Origin: Amborella trichopoda
Taxonomy: Eukaryota > Streptophyta > Magnoliopsida > Amborellales > Amborellaceae
Reading direction: 5' to 3'
Assembly: GCF_000471905.2 (NCBI RefSeq)
Contig: NW_006496119.1
Coordinates: forward strand, 399,271-463,270
DNA length: 64,000 bases
A program made the translations under genes and the position numbers. The notes beneath the pieces are model-generated. The model did not search any database. It had not been told where the DNA came from and saw nothing but the letters and a program-made list of their open reading frames with translations. Positions 45,440 through 55,329 of this stretch are shown here, one piece after another (position 1 is the stretch's first letter; each line of letters begins with the position of its first letter).

Positions 45440-46840
45440 AAGCAGACCCTGAGGACGGGGACTCCTCCTAAACCCTACAAGTTCCCATCATAACCAACTC
45501 AGAAAGATGTGGGAGGGTGACTTGAATGGAAAACCGAAGTGACTTCGACGAACCCTGGAAGAGCGTTGAGACTCCTTCAAGATGGAAGCCCGGCAAGAAT
45601 CCAAGAGAACTCTTCATGGATCCGTGAAGCACGGGATGAAAGCTCCAAAGGTAAAAGGGCATCTTCGAGAGGAGCAGTGGTGCCATTGGGTTGCGACACT
45701 ATCTTTGATGTGCACAAGGACTATTTGGTGGACTTTTGACAGTCTTGCGGTCACTGGCAGAGAAGGAGGAGGCACACCAATGGGCTTCATTGAAAACACA
45801 ATGACATTTTAGCGAGTTGTGGTGAACTGTAGGAGTAAGAGGAGAGGAAACTGAGAGGTCACAAAGGAGCTTTCTACGGAGACTCCAGTGGTTTCCTTGG
45901 TATTCCCCACCGTCTGTAAGGGGAAAGAACATGGTCAGAAGGGGGTTCCTGGTGAGCAGAGAAGAGCTTTCGGCAAGACCTAAAGGATTGCGAGGGAGGC
46001 GAAAGGTCTTGAGAAGGTTGACCGTCACCAAGAGATGATAGTTGGGAAAATCGAAAAGGTGCAAGGGTTAATGCTCCCGCGGAATTGGAGATGGTGGGAG
46101 CTGGGGTACTACGCAAGCATGCACAACATTAAGTCACATGCACAACGCTGCCTTCACGTGGTGCTAAGTTGTGCACGGCGACAGCCATGCTCGGCAGCAT
46201 GCTGCTCGTGGCAATGGTCGCATACAGTATTGGACTTCCCATGGCGATGGTCACTCGCGGCGTTGCGTTGCGCATGACAGTGGTCACCCGCGACATTGAG
46301 CTGCATGTGGTGATGATAACGCGCGGTGTTGAGTTGCGCACAATGATGACCATGGACGGTGGTGCCTTGTGGGGGTCAAGAGTGACGGCAAGTAAGAAGG
46401 CACGACCATTGTGGTCTGTTGGAAGCCAAGTCCTCCAGCACAACAGTGAAGTCCATTTTGTCTCGAGGAAGGAAATCCATCATAGGCCAACTCCTTTTCA
46501 AGGAGGTAGACTCTATCAGGGTACATCTTCCCTCTTCTGAAAAACCATGCCTTGTCAAATGAATTGTAGCTGACTCGAAAATGGTTGGTCCTCTTATGAA
46601 GCAAGAACAACATTTTAGTGCAAACAACCTCTTTTCCTCTGAAGCAAGAGAAAATGTTGCTACTATATTTGTAACCTGCCTGATAATGAGCTTTTGAATG
46701 TTGCTTGTCACGTTTTCTAGTGCAATAAAAGAAATGAATTTCTTTTGAGTTGGTTTAATGCTCTTCTTTTCCATTTCTTTCTTCCTTTGACAGCATATGT
46801 TGTATTTAAAAGAACATCATGGACAGTACTTCATTAGGTA
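45440..46840 (+). repeat. G1 3' flank: relic of the antisense unit, matching 54.1-55.3 kb
   Basis: Between the end of P and the end of G1 pol. From about 45750 it aligns with 54120-55300: GTGGTGAACTGT, GGGTTCC(T/C)GG, TTGGAGATGGTGGGA, GTGCTAAG/GTTCTTAG, CATGCCTTGT, AGATGAATTG-like sequence, ending in TTAGGTATC(A/G)CCCGTT. It also matches part of the PMD 5'UTR in reverse complement. It lacks the TATA box and hairpin. A 33-bp minisatellite (46178-46375) is embedded. Plus-strand frames (46169-46540) and minus-strand frames (46443-46129) come from the repeat. Confidence 0.65.
46178..46375 (+). repeat. 33-bp minisatellite beside G1
   Basis: Units start near 46178, 46211, 46244, 46277, 46310 and 46343, with a consensus like GCGATGGTCACTCGCGGCGT then TGCGTTGCGCATG. 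The spacing is exactly 33 bp. The homologous array beside G2 is 54607-54775. A period of eleven codons keeps all frames open, which produces spurious ORFs on both strands. Confidence 0.8.
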
Positions 46841-49800
46841 TCACCCGTTGATAGGGGGGGGCATTGCCTCTTTTCCATCAAAGTTGGCTAGTATATAGGC
46901 CCTGTTTGGTGTGACCTTTTTCACTACGAAGGACCTTCCCACTTTGGTTCGAACTTTCATTTATAGTGTCCATGCATGATGATCAGCCTATTGACTGCTA
47001 AGATTAGATCCCCACGAGCGAATTAGCGAACTTTGACAGACTTGTCAATGGCCCTCTTCATTCTTCCCTGATTGAGCTCAAGGTTTTGCTAAGCCTCTAG
47101 TCTCTTTTCATCAAGGGCATCCAACTCTTGATAACGGAGCTTGACCCTCTCATCTTCAGTCAGTCCCTGATGTATAGCAACACAAAGTGAGGGTAGTTGA
47201 ACCTCAAGGGGTAAAACTGCTTCACCTCCATTGACCAAGGAATAAGGAGTAGAGTTTATAGCATTCTGAGTGGTGGTACTATAAGCTCATAGAGCTTCAT
47301 GCAACCTCTCATTTCAGTTCTTCTATGACTTCGAAAGTGATTTTCGAAGCACCCGACACAAGGTTTTGTTGAACGCCTCAACTAAACCATTGAATCGAGG
47401 GTGCTACATGGTCCATTACTTCCACTCAAAACCAAACTGGTTAGCTAGGCGATCAATGTGATGGCTTCTAAACTGTGGGCAATTATCAGAGATTATTCGA
47501 TCCGCAACCCCGAACCGATATATGATGTGGTGATGCACGAAGTTGGCCATAGTGGCCCTTGGAACCTGCTTGAGAGGGATTGCGATGGCCCATCGTATAT
47601 CCGTCGTATACTGTTGCGTTCTGCTCGATCCTCAGGCAACCTTCCATGCTTTATGAAGTTCATGATAGACCCCCTCCAGTCTTCCACTTGTTCAACCTCT
47701 TCACATATCGAGTCAAAAAATTTTAACTCCTATTTCTCAGCCTTGGATTCTTTACCTTGGGGCATTCCCTGCTTTGCCTTAATGACATCCTTGGCTGTAA
47801 AGAGTTCTCCGAATGGATAAAGCAGGCATTCAAGGAAGACATCTCACACATCATCTACATCATTTTTTGTCCCCAAGTCAACATGTCTCCATTCTGTTAC
47901 CCAAACAGGCGTGCGCCCTGGTGAAGACAGTTGAATGGTGGCCCCGAGCTTTGCGAGTGCATCACCCTGTGAGTTTAGCCTTCTAGGGATATGACTTAGG
48001 GAGAAATCATCAAACTGGGCCTTATAAGATTTAGTCGTGTCATGATAAGGCTTGAGAGTATCCTTCCTTAGGTCATAAATCCCCTTAAGCTTTCGGATGA
48101 CCAGCTCATAGTCACCAAAGATGTCCAGCAGCTCCAGGCCTAGCTCTTAGGTGATCTCCAATCCGATTATGAGGGCTTGTTAATCAGCCTCATTATGAGA
48201 AAATGCCTCTACAAGTGAGAATGATAGAGGAATCATTTCGCCATTGGGTCCACCTTTGGGATTAGCTTGACTTCGTGACCGAGCAAGTAATGGTGAAGCA
48301 TCTGTACCGCAAAAATCAAGGCTAGGCACATCTTCTCGATGGGAGGGTAATTCTTCTCGGCACCCCACATCTTGTGGCTATGATAATAGAGTATTGTTTC
48401 TTTCTGCTCATCATTGTTCTGTTTTAGGAGTGCCCCAAGTGATTCATCACGAGCGGTCACGTATATGTTGAGAGGCCTTCCTAACACCAATGTGGAGAGT
48501 ACCGGAGATTCAATAAGTACTGCTTGATATCATTAAGTACGGCTTGGCAAACCTCATCCCATATGAAGGGAGTGTCCTTCTTTAGCAGGTGTGAAAACGG
48601 CTTGCATCCTCCTGTGAGGTTCGATATGAACCTTCGACTATAGGCTAGCTGCCCTTGGAGAGACTAAAGTTCACGCAAGGTCGTATGCAGTGGCATGTCC
48701 TAGATTGCCTGGATTTTGATCAGCTCAATCTCCAGCCCACAATACCTCATGATGAACCCTAAGAACTTTCCTGAGCGTACACCAAAGCTGCATTTCAAGG
48801 GATTCATCTAGAGTTGGTGACACTGCAGCCGTTCAAATACCTTTTCAAGGTCCTTCATGTGAACGTCCTTTGCTTCAGACTTTACCACCAAGTCATACGC
48901 ATAGCACTCAACCTCCCTGTGCATCATGTCCTTGAAGATGGTCGTCATGGCTCACTAATACGTGGCACCGATGTTCCTTAACCCGAAAGGCATCACAGTG
49001 TAGCAAAAGACAACTTTTGGCTTCAAGAATGCAATGGCTTCTTCATCCTTTGTTGCCATCCTGATCTGACTATAACCAGAATACCCATCCATGAAGGAGA
49101 GGATCTGGCAATGAGCTGTAGAATCAATAAGCATCTCAGTGAAAGGCAGGGGGATGTTGTGCTTGGGGCAGGCACTGTTCAGGTCTTGAAAGTCAATGCA
49201 AACCTTGATTTGGCCGTTTTTCTTCTTGATTGAGACAACATTTGCCAGTTATCTTGGGTATTTGACTTCACGTATGAATCCAGCTTGCCTAAGCTTGTTC
49301 ACCTCAACATCGATCTACATATCGAGGTCGAGTCTGAACATTCTTTATTTCTACTTTATGGGTTTGATGGATGGATCTATGTCGAGATGATGGACAGTGA
49401 CTTGAGGATCTAGACAGGGCATTTCATGATAATTCCAGACGAAGACATCCCGATTTGCCCAGAGGAAGGAAATATAACTTTCTTTCTCCTCCGGGGACAT
49501 TTTGCCAAGATGAAAGATGGCATTGGGTCGGCCCCATCCCCTAAGTTTATCTCTTCAAGCTCGTCAGTTGTGGCCTCACCACCTTCTTACCACTCTTCTG
49601 GAACTTCTTGCAACGCTTCGTTAGGGGATTCAGGATGTTTCTTATCAATCTCAAGCGCAGAGACCCACGATCCTGACATTTCTGCTTCCAAGAGGGCTCT
49701 AGTGTGGGAGACGATTCCTGGACTATTATTGGACCAGATAATGAAAGGGTCAGCTTTGAACATGGTCGACCCATCGGACCACAAAGGCTGACTTGAGATT

Positions 49801-50620
49801 CAATGATCGTGGGGTCAACGACATCCTCATTGGGATAACTTGGTACTTTCCCGGAGGTGGCTGGCGTTTCATGCACCTGAATCATGTGGCAGGCCTCCTT
49901 GATACGGGGGCTCGAAGATGGCTCAGTCTTGGGCGTTGGCAACAGTTAAGAATCCAGCCGCATGGGCTAGCATCTTTCTTAGGCGCATCCACTACAACTT
50001 GTTGATGTTGGTGAATTTGTGCTCTCTATTTAGGGCGTCAAAATTTGGGCATTATCGGGCTACACCTATGAAAGAGACAGCAGAAGAGGGAGGAGAAGAA
50101 GAAGAAAGGTTAGAATATTTCGGGCAGCTTTATACGTCATCACCAGAATTGGACGTGTGCAGGGGGTATTTTAGGTCTTGCCCCGGCTCTAACCGTTGGG
50201 GGGTGCTTTTAACGTCGTCACCCTGATTGGATGAGCCCTCAGTAGTTGATGATGCAGGGACGTCCTCCTGATTGGACAAAAGGATAAGGCGAGTTGCGCC
50301 TGGGATGAAGCCCTGCAAGGTAGGCAATGGAGGAAGGGGTTTGAGAAATTTTTCCTTGACTGAAGGCTGAGGAATATGGTTCCTTCGGCTAGCTGACCTT
50401 GGTGCTTGTCTCTTTCTAGATCTCTGAGGAGCTGTTTGGTCCGTCCTGTTGGGCTGATGAGTAGCCCTGGATTGACGGACTACCTCACCCTTCAGGGACT
50501 TGAGCTTGCTTCACTGGTAGACTTCCCATGCCTGAGAAGTTGAGGGCTCATAGGGTTTAGGGTATCCTCATAGGGGACTTGTAGTGGGATTTCCTCTTGG
50601 ATGGGAGTGATGGCTTGGAA
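46841..50620 (-). mobile_element. G1: Tat-type pol copy, minus strand, degenerate
   Basis: From right to left: pre-RT region (50620-49440), RT (49440-48520), RNase H (48490-48200), second RNase H and tether (48200-47700), integrase (47650-46850). It aligns along its length with G2 (55330-59600). The RT box at 48892-48903 reads YAYD, so it is inactive. In integrase, about 0.4 kb is missing at about 47580 compared with G2, removing the zinc finger and the first catalytic Asp region. RNase H reads LNIYVTARDESLGALLKQND-like and LALIFAVQMLHHYLLGHEVK. Gag and LTRs are not recognised. Confidence 0.88.
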
Positions 50621-51499
50621 GCATTCTAGGAGAACGGTGCAAAAGAGGGAAGTTTGAGAGATCTTGTCGAAGTCCTCACCCTCGAGGGACTATTTGTGAT
50701 TCTGAAGCATGAGGCCTCTGTAGGGACCTCCTCGGACAGAATCAGGCCTATCTAAAGGCCAATTGCTATGAACCTTTGGTCAACATTGTTCACTGCTAGA
50801 CCAAGTTTTGTTTTGATAACCAGGGTATCTCTGTAGGTCTCGTCTAGGGGGGTTCAGTCGAGGGCTTCTGACCTACCTAAAAGTTTGGGCCCTTGTTGAC
50901 TAGGGGATTTTGGCCAGGAATACCTTGAAGTATCTGGCAGGTTAGACCCTGGCATGATCAGTTTCTTGCCTTTGTGATGGTCTTTAGCATTCTGGAGGGA
51001 TCTTTTGGTCATCGTCCTCGCCCTCAAGGACTCTTGTTGTTGTTCATGTTGAAATGTGGGAGATCTTATGTTGCTCTCACTCCCTAATGAGCCAATTTGT
51101 GTTGTGACTGGATGCTGGCATTTGAGGATTTTAGGAAGACCTCATTAACCAAGCTTGTGACTTGTTTGGAAATTGAATGTCAGGTGAGGCGGCGGTAGTG
51201 CATCAACCTGTTTTGTCGGTCCATTCGCCCTTTCGTGGGTTTTCACTTGAACATGAGAAGTGGCGCCGTAGAGATGGTTTTCACCGACTTCCTTCGTTTT
51301 TTGGGCTCTTTTACCCATGATGTTGGGGTCATGTCCACTCTTTTCTTCAATTTTTGCTCACGATGCCCTTTTGGGGTTTCCACCGTGCTTGGGTTTTGTT
51401 TTCCACAAAACTCTTTTCCTGATGGTTTCAAGACCATGCTCATCCATCATTTATCCTCATGGCATTCCCTTGTTCAGGTGTACACCACGCCCATTTTTT
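50621..51499. other. Region between G1 and the tandem array
   Basis: No recognised domain. Frames on the plus strand (51235-51555) and minus strand (51443-51243) are short and overlap. It could contain decayed gag or LTR of G1, or the LTR side of the G2 element. I cannot decide. Confidence 0.5.
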
Positions 51500-53280
51500 T
51501 TTCTATGAAGGGGTGTTTAAGATCATGCCTTCGGGACCTGTCTGAAGCCTTTTAACGTCATGCAATCAAGATGTGCACTATAGTTTTGGGTCATACAGCT
51601 GGACCATAGTGGTGATGCATGACAGTCTATGGAGGTCATGGAGTGAGTATGGTGATGGTTTCAATACACTTTGGGAAGATGGCATGAGGTTGCTTGTGAA
51701 GGACGGATGATGAATGACGGTGGGTAAAAAGTGGTGACCCACTATTTGTTGATGAATATGGATTGTGGAACGGTTTTTCGTTTTGTGAGCATGGGTAAGA
51801 CTCACTGGGGGAATGATGGATGGTGTGCACACACGAACGGGTCGGTTAAGGAAGGCGTGTGTGAAGATGCACGTAAAGGGCATGTGCGCGTATGTGGACT
51901 AACTGAGGAGGCAATAAAGGTGGTGTGCACACATGAATGGGTCGGTTAAAGAAGACATGCATGAAGATACATGTAAAAGGAGTGTGCACATGTATGGGGT
52001 GTATTTAAGGTCATGCGTCCTAGACCTGAGTGATGCAGTTTAACGTAACGCGTTAAGGACTTGCACTATGGTTTAAGGTCATATTGCTTGGACATTGGTC
52101 ATGCAGTGTAAAGTCATGCAACCAGGACTGTGCAGTATAAGGTCGTGCAACTAGACCTCCGCTATAATTTAAGGTCATATAGTTTTGACCATGGCTTGTG
52201 CAGTTTAAAGGTCATGCAACATGGACCAGGGCTGTGCAGTTTAAGGTCATGCAGCAAGGACCATGGTTGTACAGTTTAAGGTCATGCAGTGCAGACCATG
52301 GCTGTGCAGTTTAAGGTCATGCAGTGCGGAACATGGCTTTGCAGTTTAAGGTCATGCAGTGCAGACCATGGCTGTGCAGTTTAAGGTCATGTAGTGTGGA
52401 TCATGGCTATGCAGTTTAAGGTCATGCATTGCGGATCATGGCTGTGCAGTTTAAGGTCATGCAGCGCGAACGATGGCTGTGCAGTTTAAGGTCATGTAGT
52501 GCGGACCATGGCTATGCAGTTTAAGTTCATACAGTGCGGACCAGTAAGTGGGTCGCCATGAAGGTAAAGCTGCATGTGGGATAGGTTTGTGGATAGCTAC
52601 TCTACTCCTTGGGGATAAAGATAGTTAAGGCTATACACAAGCATAGAGAGGTCAAGATGGCGGCACTATGAGGAGTGACGAGCAGAAGCAAACTTCACTG
52701 GGGATTAAGAGGGCCAGTATGACTCTATGGGGCTAATGAATAGTGGCATGCATGTAACTCTATTGAGAACGACAACCCAGAGCATAGATGAACCTTACTG
52801 AGGGTTGAAGGGATAAGAATGGCCCTGAATCCCTGGGGATAGTGGGTCACAATAAGATGTGACTCTCAGTGGAATGCTGGTACAAAAGAAACCTATTGAG
52901 GATTAAAGGAGTAGGTACGACCCGTGCATGCATCTAACTCTAATGGGGGTGTTGATGAAGTACACCTTTAGGGAGTAGGTGGCCCATATCTCGGTTGGAG
53001 TTATGCGTATGGACTATTCTTCACGCCATGCATTACAGTTTTAGGGTCTTGTAGCTCAGACCATGGCTATGCAGTTTCAAGTCATGTGGCCAGGACATGC
53101 GCTATGGTTTAAGGTCACACAGCTGGACCACAGTCGTACAGTTTTGAGTCGTGAGACGAGGACTAGGCAGTTTAAGGTCGTGCAACTAGACCTCCGCTGC
53201 AGTTTAAGATCATATAGTTTAGACCATGGCTGTGCAGTTTAAGGTCATGTAGCACAGACCGTTGTGTAGTGAAGAGATGC
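51500..53280 (+). repeat. 35-bp tandem array and diverged outliers
   Basis: The core array (about 52130-52545) has the unit GCAGTTTAAGGTCATGCAG then a C/G-rich part and ACCATGGCT. Starts at 52237, 52272, 52307, 52342, 52377, 52412, 52447, 52482 and 52517 give a period of 35 bp. More diverged units occur at 51500-51620, 52000-52130 and 53030-53270. Between them (52560-53000) a different repetitive word, CTNNTGGGGAT or CTTACTGAGGGTTGAAGG-like, recurs. The array lies upstream of the promoter at 53803, so it may be U3-like or intergenic sequence of the element. Confidence 0.8.
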
Positions 53281-53429
53281 AGGGAATGAACTTCCTAAAG
53301 AGGCAGAACAATGGTACAGAGGGAAGTGTCGTGGCATGATCGCGACGCTAAGTGTTGAATGGTACACGTAGCATTAGGCTTAGATGGTGCGTGTATGACG
53401 TTAGGTACTTGTTGAAGAGCATGACATTA

Positions 53430-53695
53430 TATCCTTGACGAAGGGCGCGGCTATAGCCTATGGGTGAAGGCGCATGTCGATGGCTCTTGACGAAGGCATG
53501 CGGCGATAGCCCTTTGACGAAGGCGTACGGCGATGGCCCTTTGACAAGGCTTGCAGCGATGGACCTTGACGAAGGTGTGTGGCGATGGCCTTTGACCAAG
53601 GCTTGTGGTGATGGCCCTTGAAGTAGGCGTGTGGCGATGGCCCTTGATAAAGGCACACGGCGATGGCTTCTTATGTGGCGCACAACGATAGCCCT
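53430..53695 (+). repeat. 26-bp minisatellite upstream of the second PMD-type promoter
   Basis: About nine or ten units of CCTTTGACGAAGGCGTGCGG then CGATGG, starting near 53485, 53512, 53539, 53563, 53590, 53616, 53641 and 53667. It is homologous to the array at 24880-25085 (reverse orientation). Minus-strand frames across it are by-products. Confidence 0.8.
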
Positions 53696-53802
53696 TTCGG
53701 GCCTCGAGCATGACCCGTCATGGCCTGGTCTTATTGTCGTCTGAAGATGAGGACGGCAGTGTCTTTTTAGATTTGTCAAGGGCATTTTATGGCACTGCTG
53801 AG

Positions 53803-53809
53803 TATAAAA
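53803..53809 (+). promoter_or_regulatory. TATA box of the relic antisense unit beside G2
   Basis: TATAAAA in AGTATAAAAGGGGAAG, a near-ideal plant TATA context. It points right, toward and against the minus-strand G2 pol. Its counterpart is the PMD promoter at 24767-24773. Confidence 0.7.
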
Positions 53810-53827
53810 GGGGAAGAACCCCCTTTT

Positions 53828-53853
53828 ACTGTTTTACCGAAGGGTAAAACAGT
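53828..53853 (+). promoter_or_regulatory. Conserved hairpin at the predicted transcript start
   Basis: Arms ACTGTTTTACC and GGTAAAACAGT with loop GAAG. The 11-bp stem is perfect and lies about 20-45 bases after the TATA box. It is the same stem as at 24721-24746, with one loop base changed. A GA microsatellite follows directly (53857-53878). Confidence 0.7.
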
Positions 53854-55300
53854 TTTAGAGAGAGAGAGAGAGAGAGAGCTTGAGCTTCTGGCAAGAGATT
53901 TCTGAGGAGAACTTCGCGACAAAAATTTGCAAAGGTCTTCAAGAGGTTTTCTGGTGAGCTTCAGGAGGTTGCAAAGCTTTGTACCATGATTGCGGACATT
54001 TTCGAGGCCTTAGCAAGATTTGTAGTGGTGCTCTGCCAAAGTTTCGGTGCTTCTTCAGTAGTCCCGTGGCTGAAAGGGAGGTCGCAGAGAAGTCGGAGGA
54101 GTTTGACGGTCCTCTGGCTATCAGGGGGAGAGAAGGAGGAGCAGCAGTGGGCTCACCAGAAACTCAGTAGAATTTTGTTGAGTTTGTGGTGAACTGTCGA
54201 AGCACAAAAACAAGGAGAGGGGAAACCCGCAGGGTCTCAGGGAAGAGTTCTGGTGGTTTTTTGCGATACGCTCAGCTGTCGGAAAAGGGGGAAAAACAAG
54301 GTCAGACAGGGTTTCCAGCTGGCGGAGGAGTGTTTCTGTCAGGGAGAGGCAACGCCGATAGGGGAAAGAGCAGGGTCATAAAAGGGTTCCCGGCGGGCGA
54401 AGAAGTGTTTCGGGTGAAACCCTAAGGTTCGAAAGGTTATGAGAATGTGGACCGTCGACAAGGAGCGATGGTTGGGGAAACCGAAGAGACGTGGGACTTA
54501 ATGTCTCCCGAGAGTTGGAGATGGTGGGAACTTGGGCACTCCAAGGGCATGTGCGACATTAAGTTGGATGCAGTGCTGCCTTCACATGTTCTTAGAACAC
54601 GCACGATGATAGCCATGTTCAGGAGCACGCAGCTCGCTGCAATGGTATCGCGTGGCATTGGCCTGCCCATGGTGATGGTAGAACGCGGCATTGTGTTGCG
54701 CACAAAGATGGCTGCGCATGGTGTTGAGTTGCGCGCAGCGATGACCATGGACAGCGATGTCCCACGGGGGTCAAGAGTGATGGCGAACAAGGAGGCCCTG
54801 CCGCCGCGGTCTGGTTGAAGCCAAGTCCTCCAGCACAATCGTGAAGTCCATGTCGTTCCATCATGGGTCGGTTCCTTGGAAGCTAGCCATGCCTTGTAAG
54901 ATGAATTGAAGCTGATTCGGGAATGGTTGGCTCCTTCTTTTTGACCTGTAAGTGTCCTCTTTGGTGGCACTTGTCAGATGAACTAAAGCTAACGTCTCCA
55001 AGTGGTTTTGCTTCTTCTTCATGAGGAGAGCATTTCTTTGGTGGGTTTGCTTCTTCTTCATGAGGAATGCATTTTCTTTTGGCTTGTAACCGTCCTCTTA
55101 TCCTCAGTTGCAAGAGCAACACTTTTGGCATTAACTGTTTTCTTTCCCGCAGATATGGGAGAATTGTAACCTTCCTAACATTGGGATTCTTGGCTTGCAT
55201 CTTGTAACTCATTTTTACTGCAATCAAAAGAGTTAGAATTTGTTCGAAGTATCTTGCTTGCTTTGTGTTGAGTCTCTTTTCTTGAATATACATTACGGAT
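53854..55300 (+). repeat. Relic antisense unit beside G2: 5'UTR homologue without PMD coding region
   Basis: 53855-54480 aligns with the PMD 5'UTR (24740-24000 reversed): GA run, GGTGAGCTTCAGGAGG, GGGAGGTCGCAGAGA, GGGTTCCCGG then GTGAAACCC, GACCGTCGACAAGGAG. 54480-55300 aligns with the G1 flank (about 46050-46850) and includes a 33-bp minisatellite (54607-54775). No PMD motif is present. Where it should start, the sequence goes straight to a 3'-flank-like segment ending at G2 integrase (about 55330). The minus frame 54970-54437 is a by-product. Confidence 0.65.
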
Positions 55301-55329
55301 AGTACTTCTTTAGGTATCGCCCGTTTATA

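Noticed and set aside
48180..48490. Host gene candidates among short frames of G1
   Set aside because: Both 48368-48180 and 48490-48233 are frames of the RNase H region matching G2 and M2.
53348..53785. 145-codon Arg/His/Pro-rich minus-strand frame that looks like a repeat protein
   Set aside because: It is the translation of the 26-bp minisatellite; neighbouring frames are open for the same reason and no start or domain supports it.
54437..54970. 177-codon minus-strand frame beside G2 and its partner at 46129-46443
   Set aside because: The frame follows the 33-bp minisatellite, whose period of 11 codons keeps several frames open on both strands. It lies in an untranslated-leader homologue.
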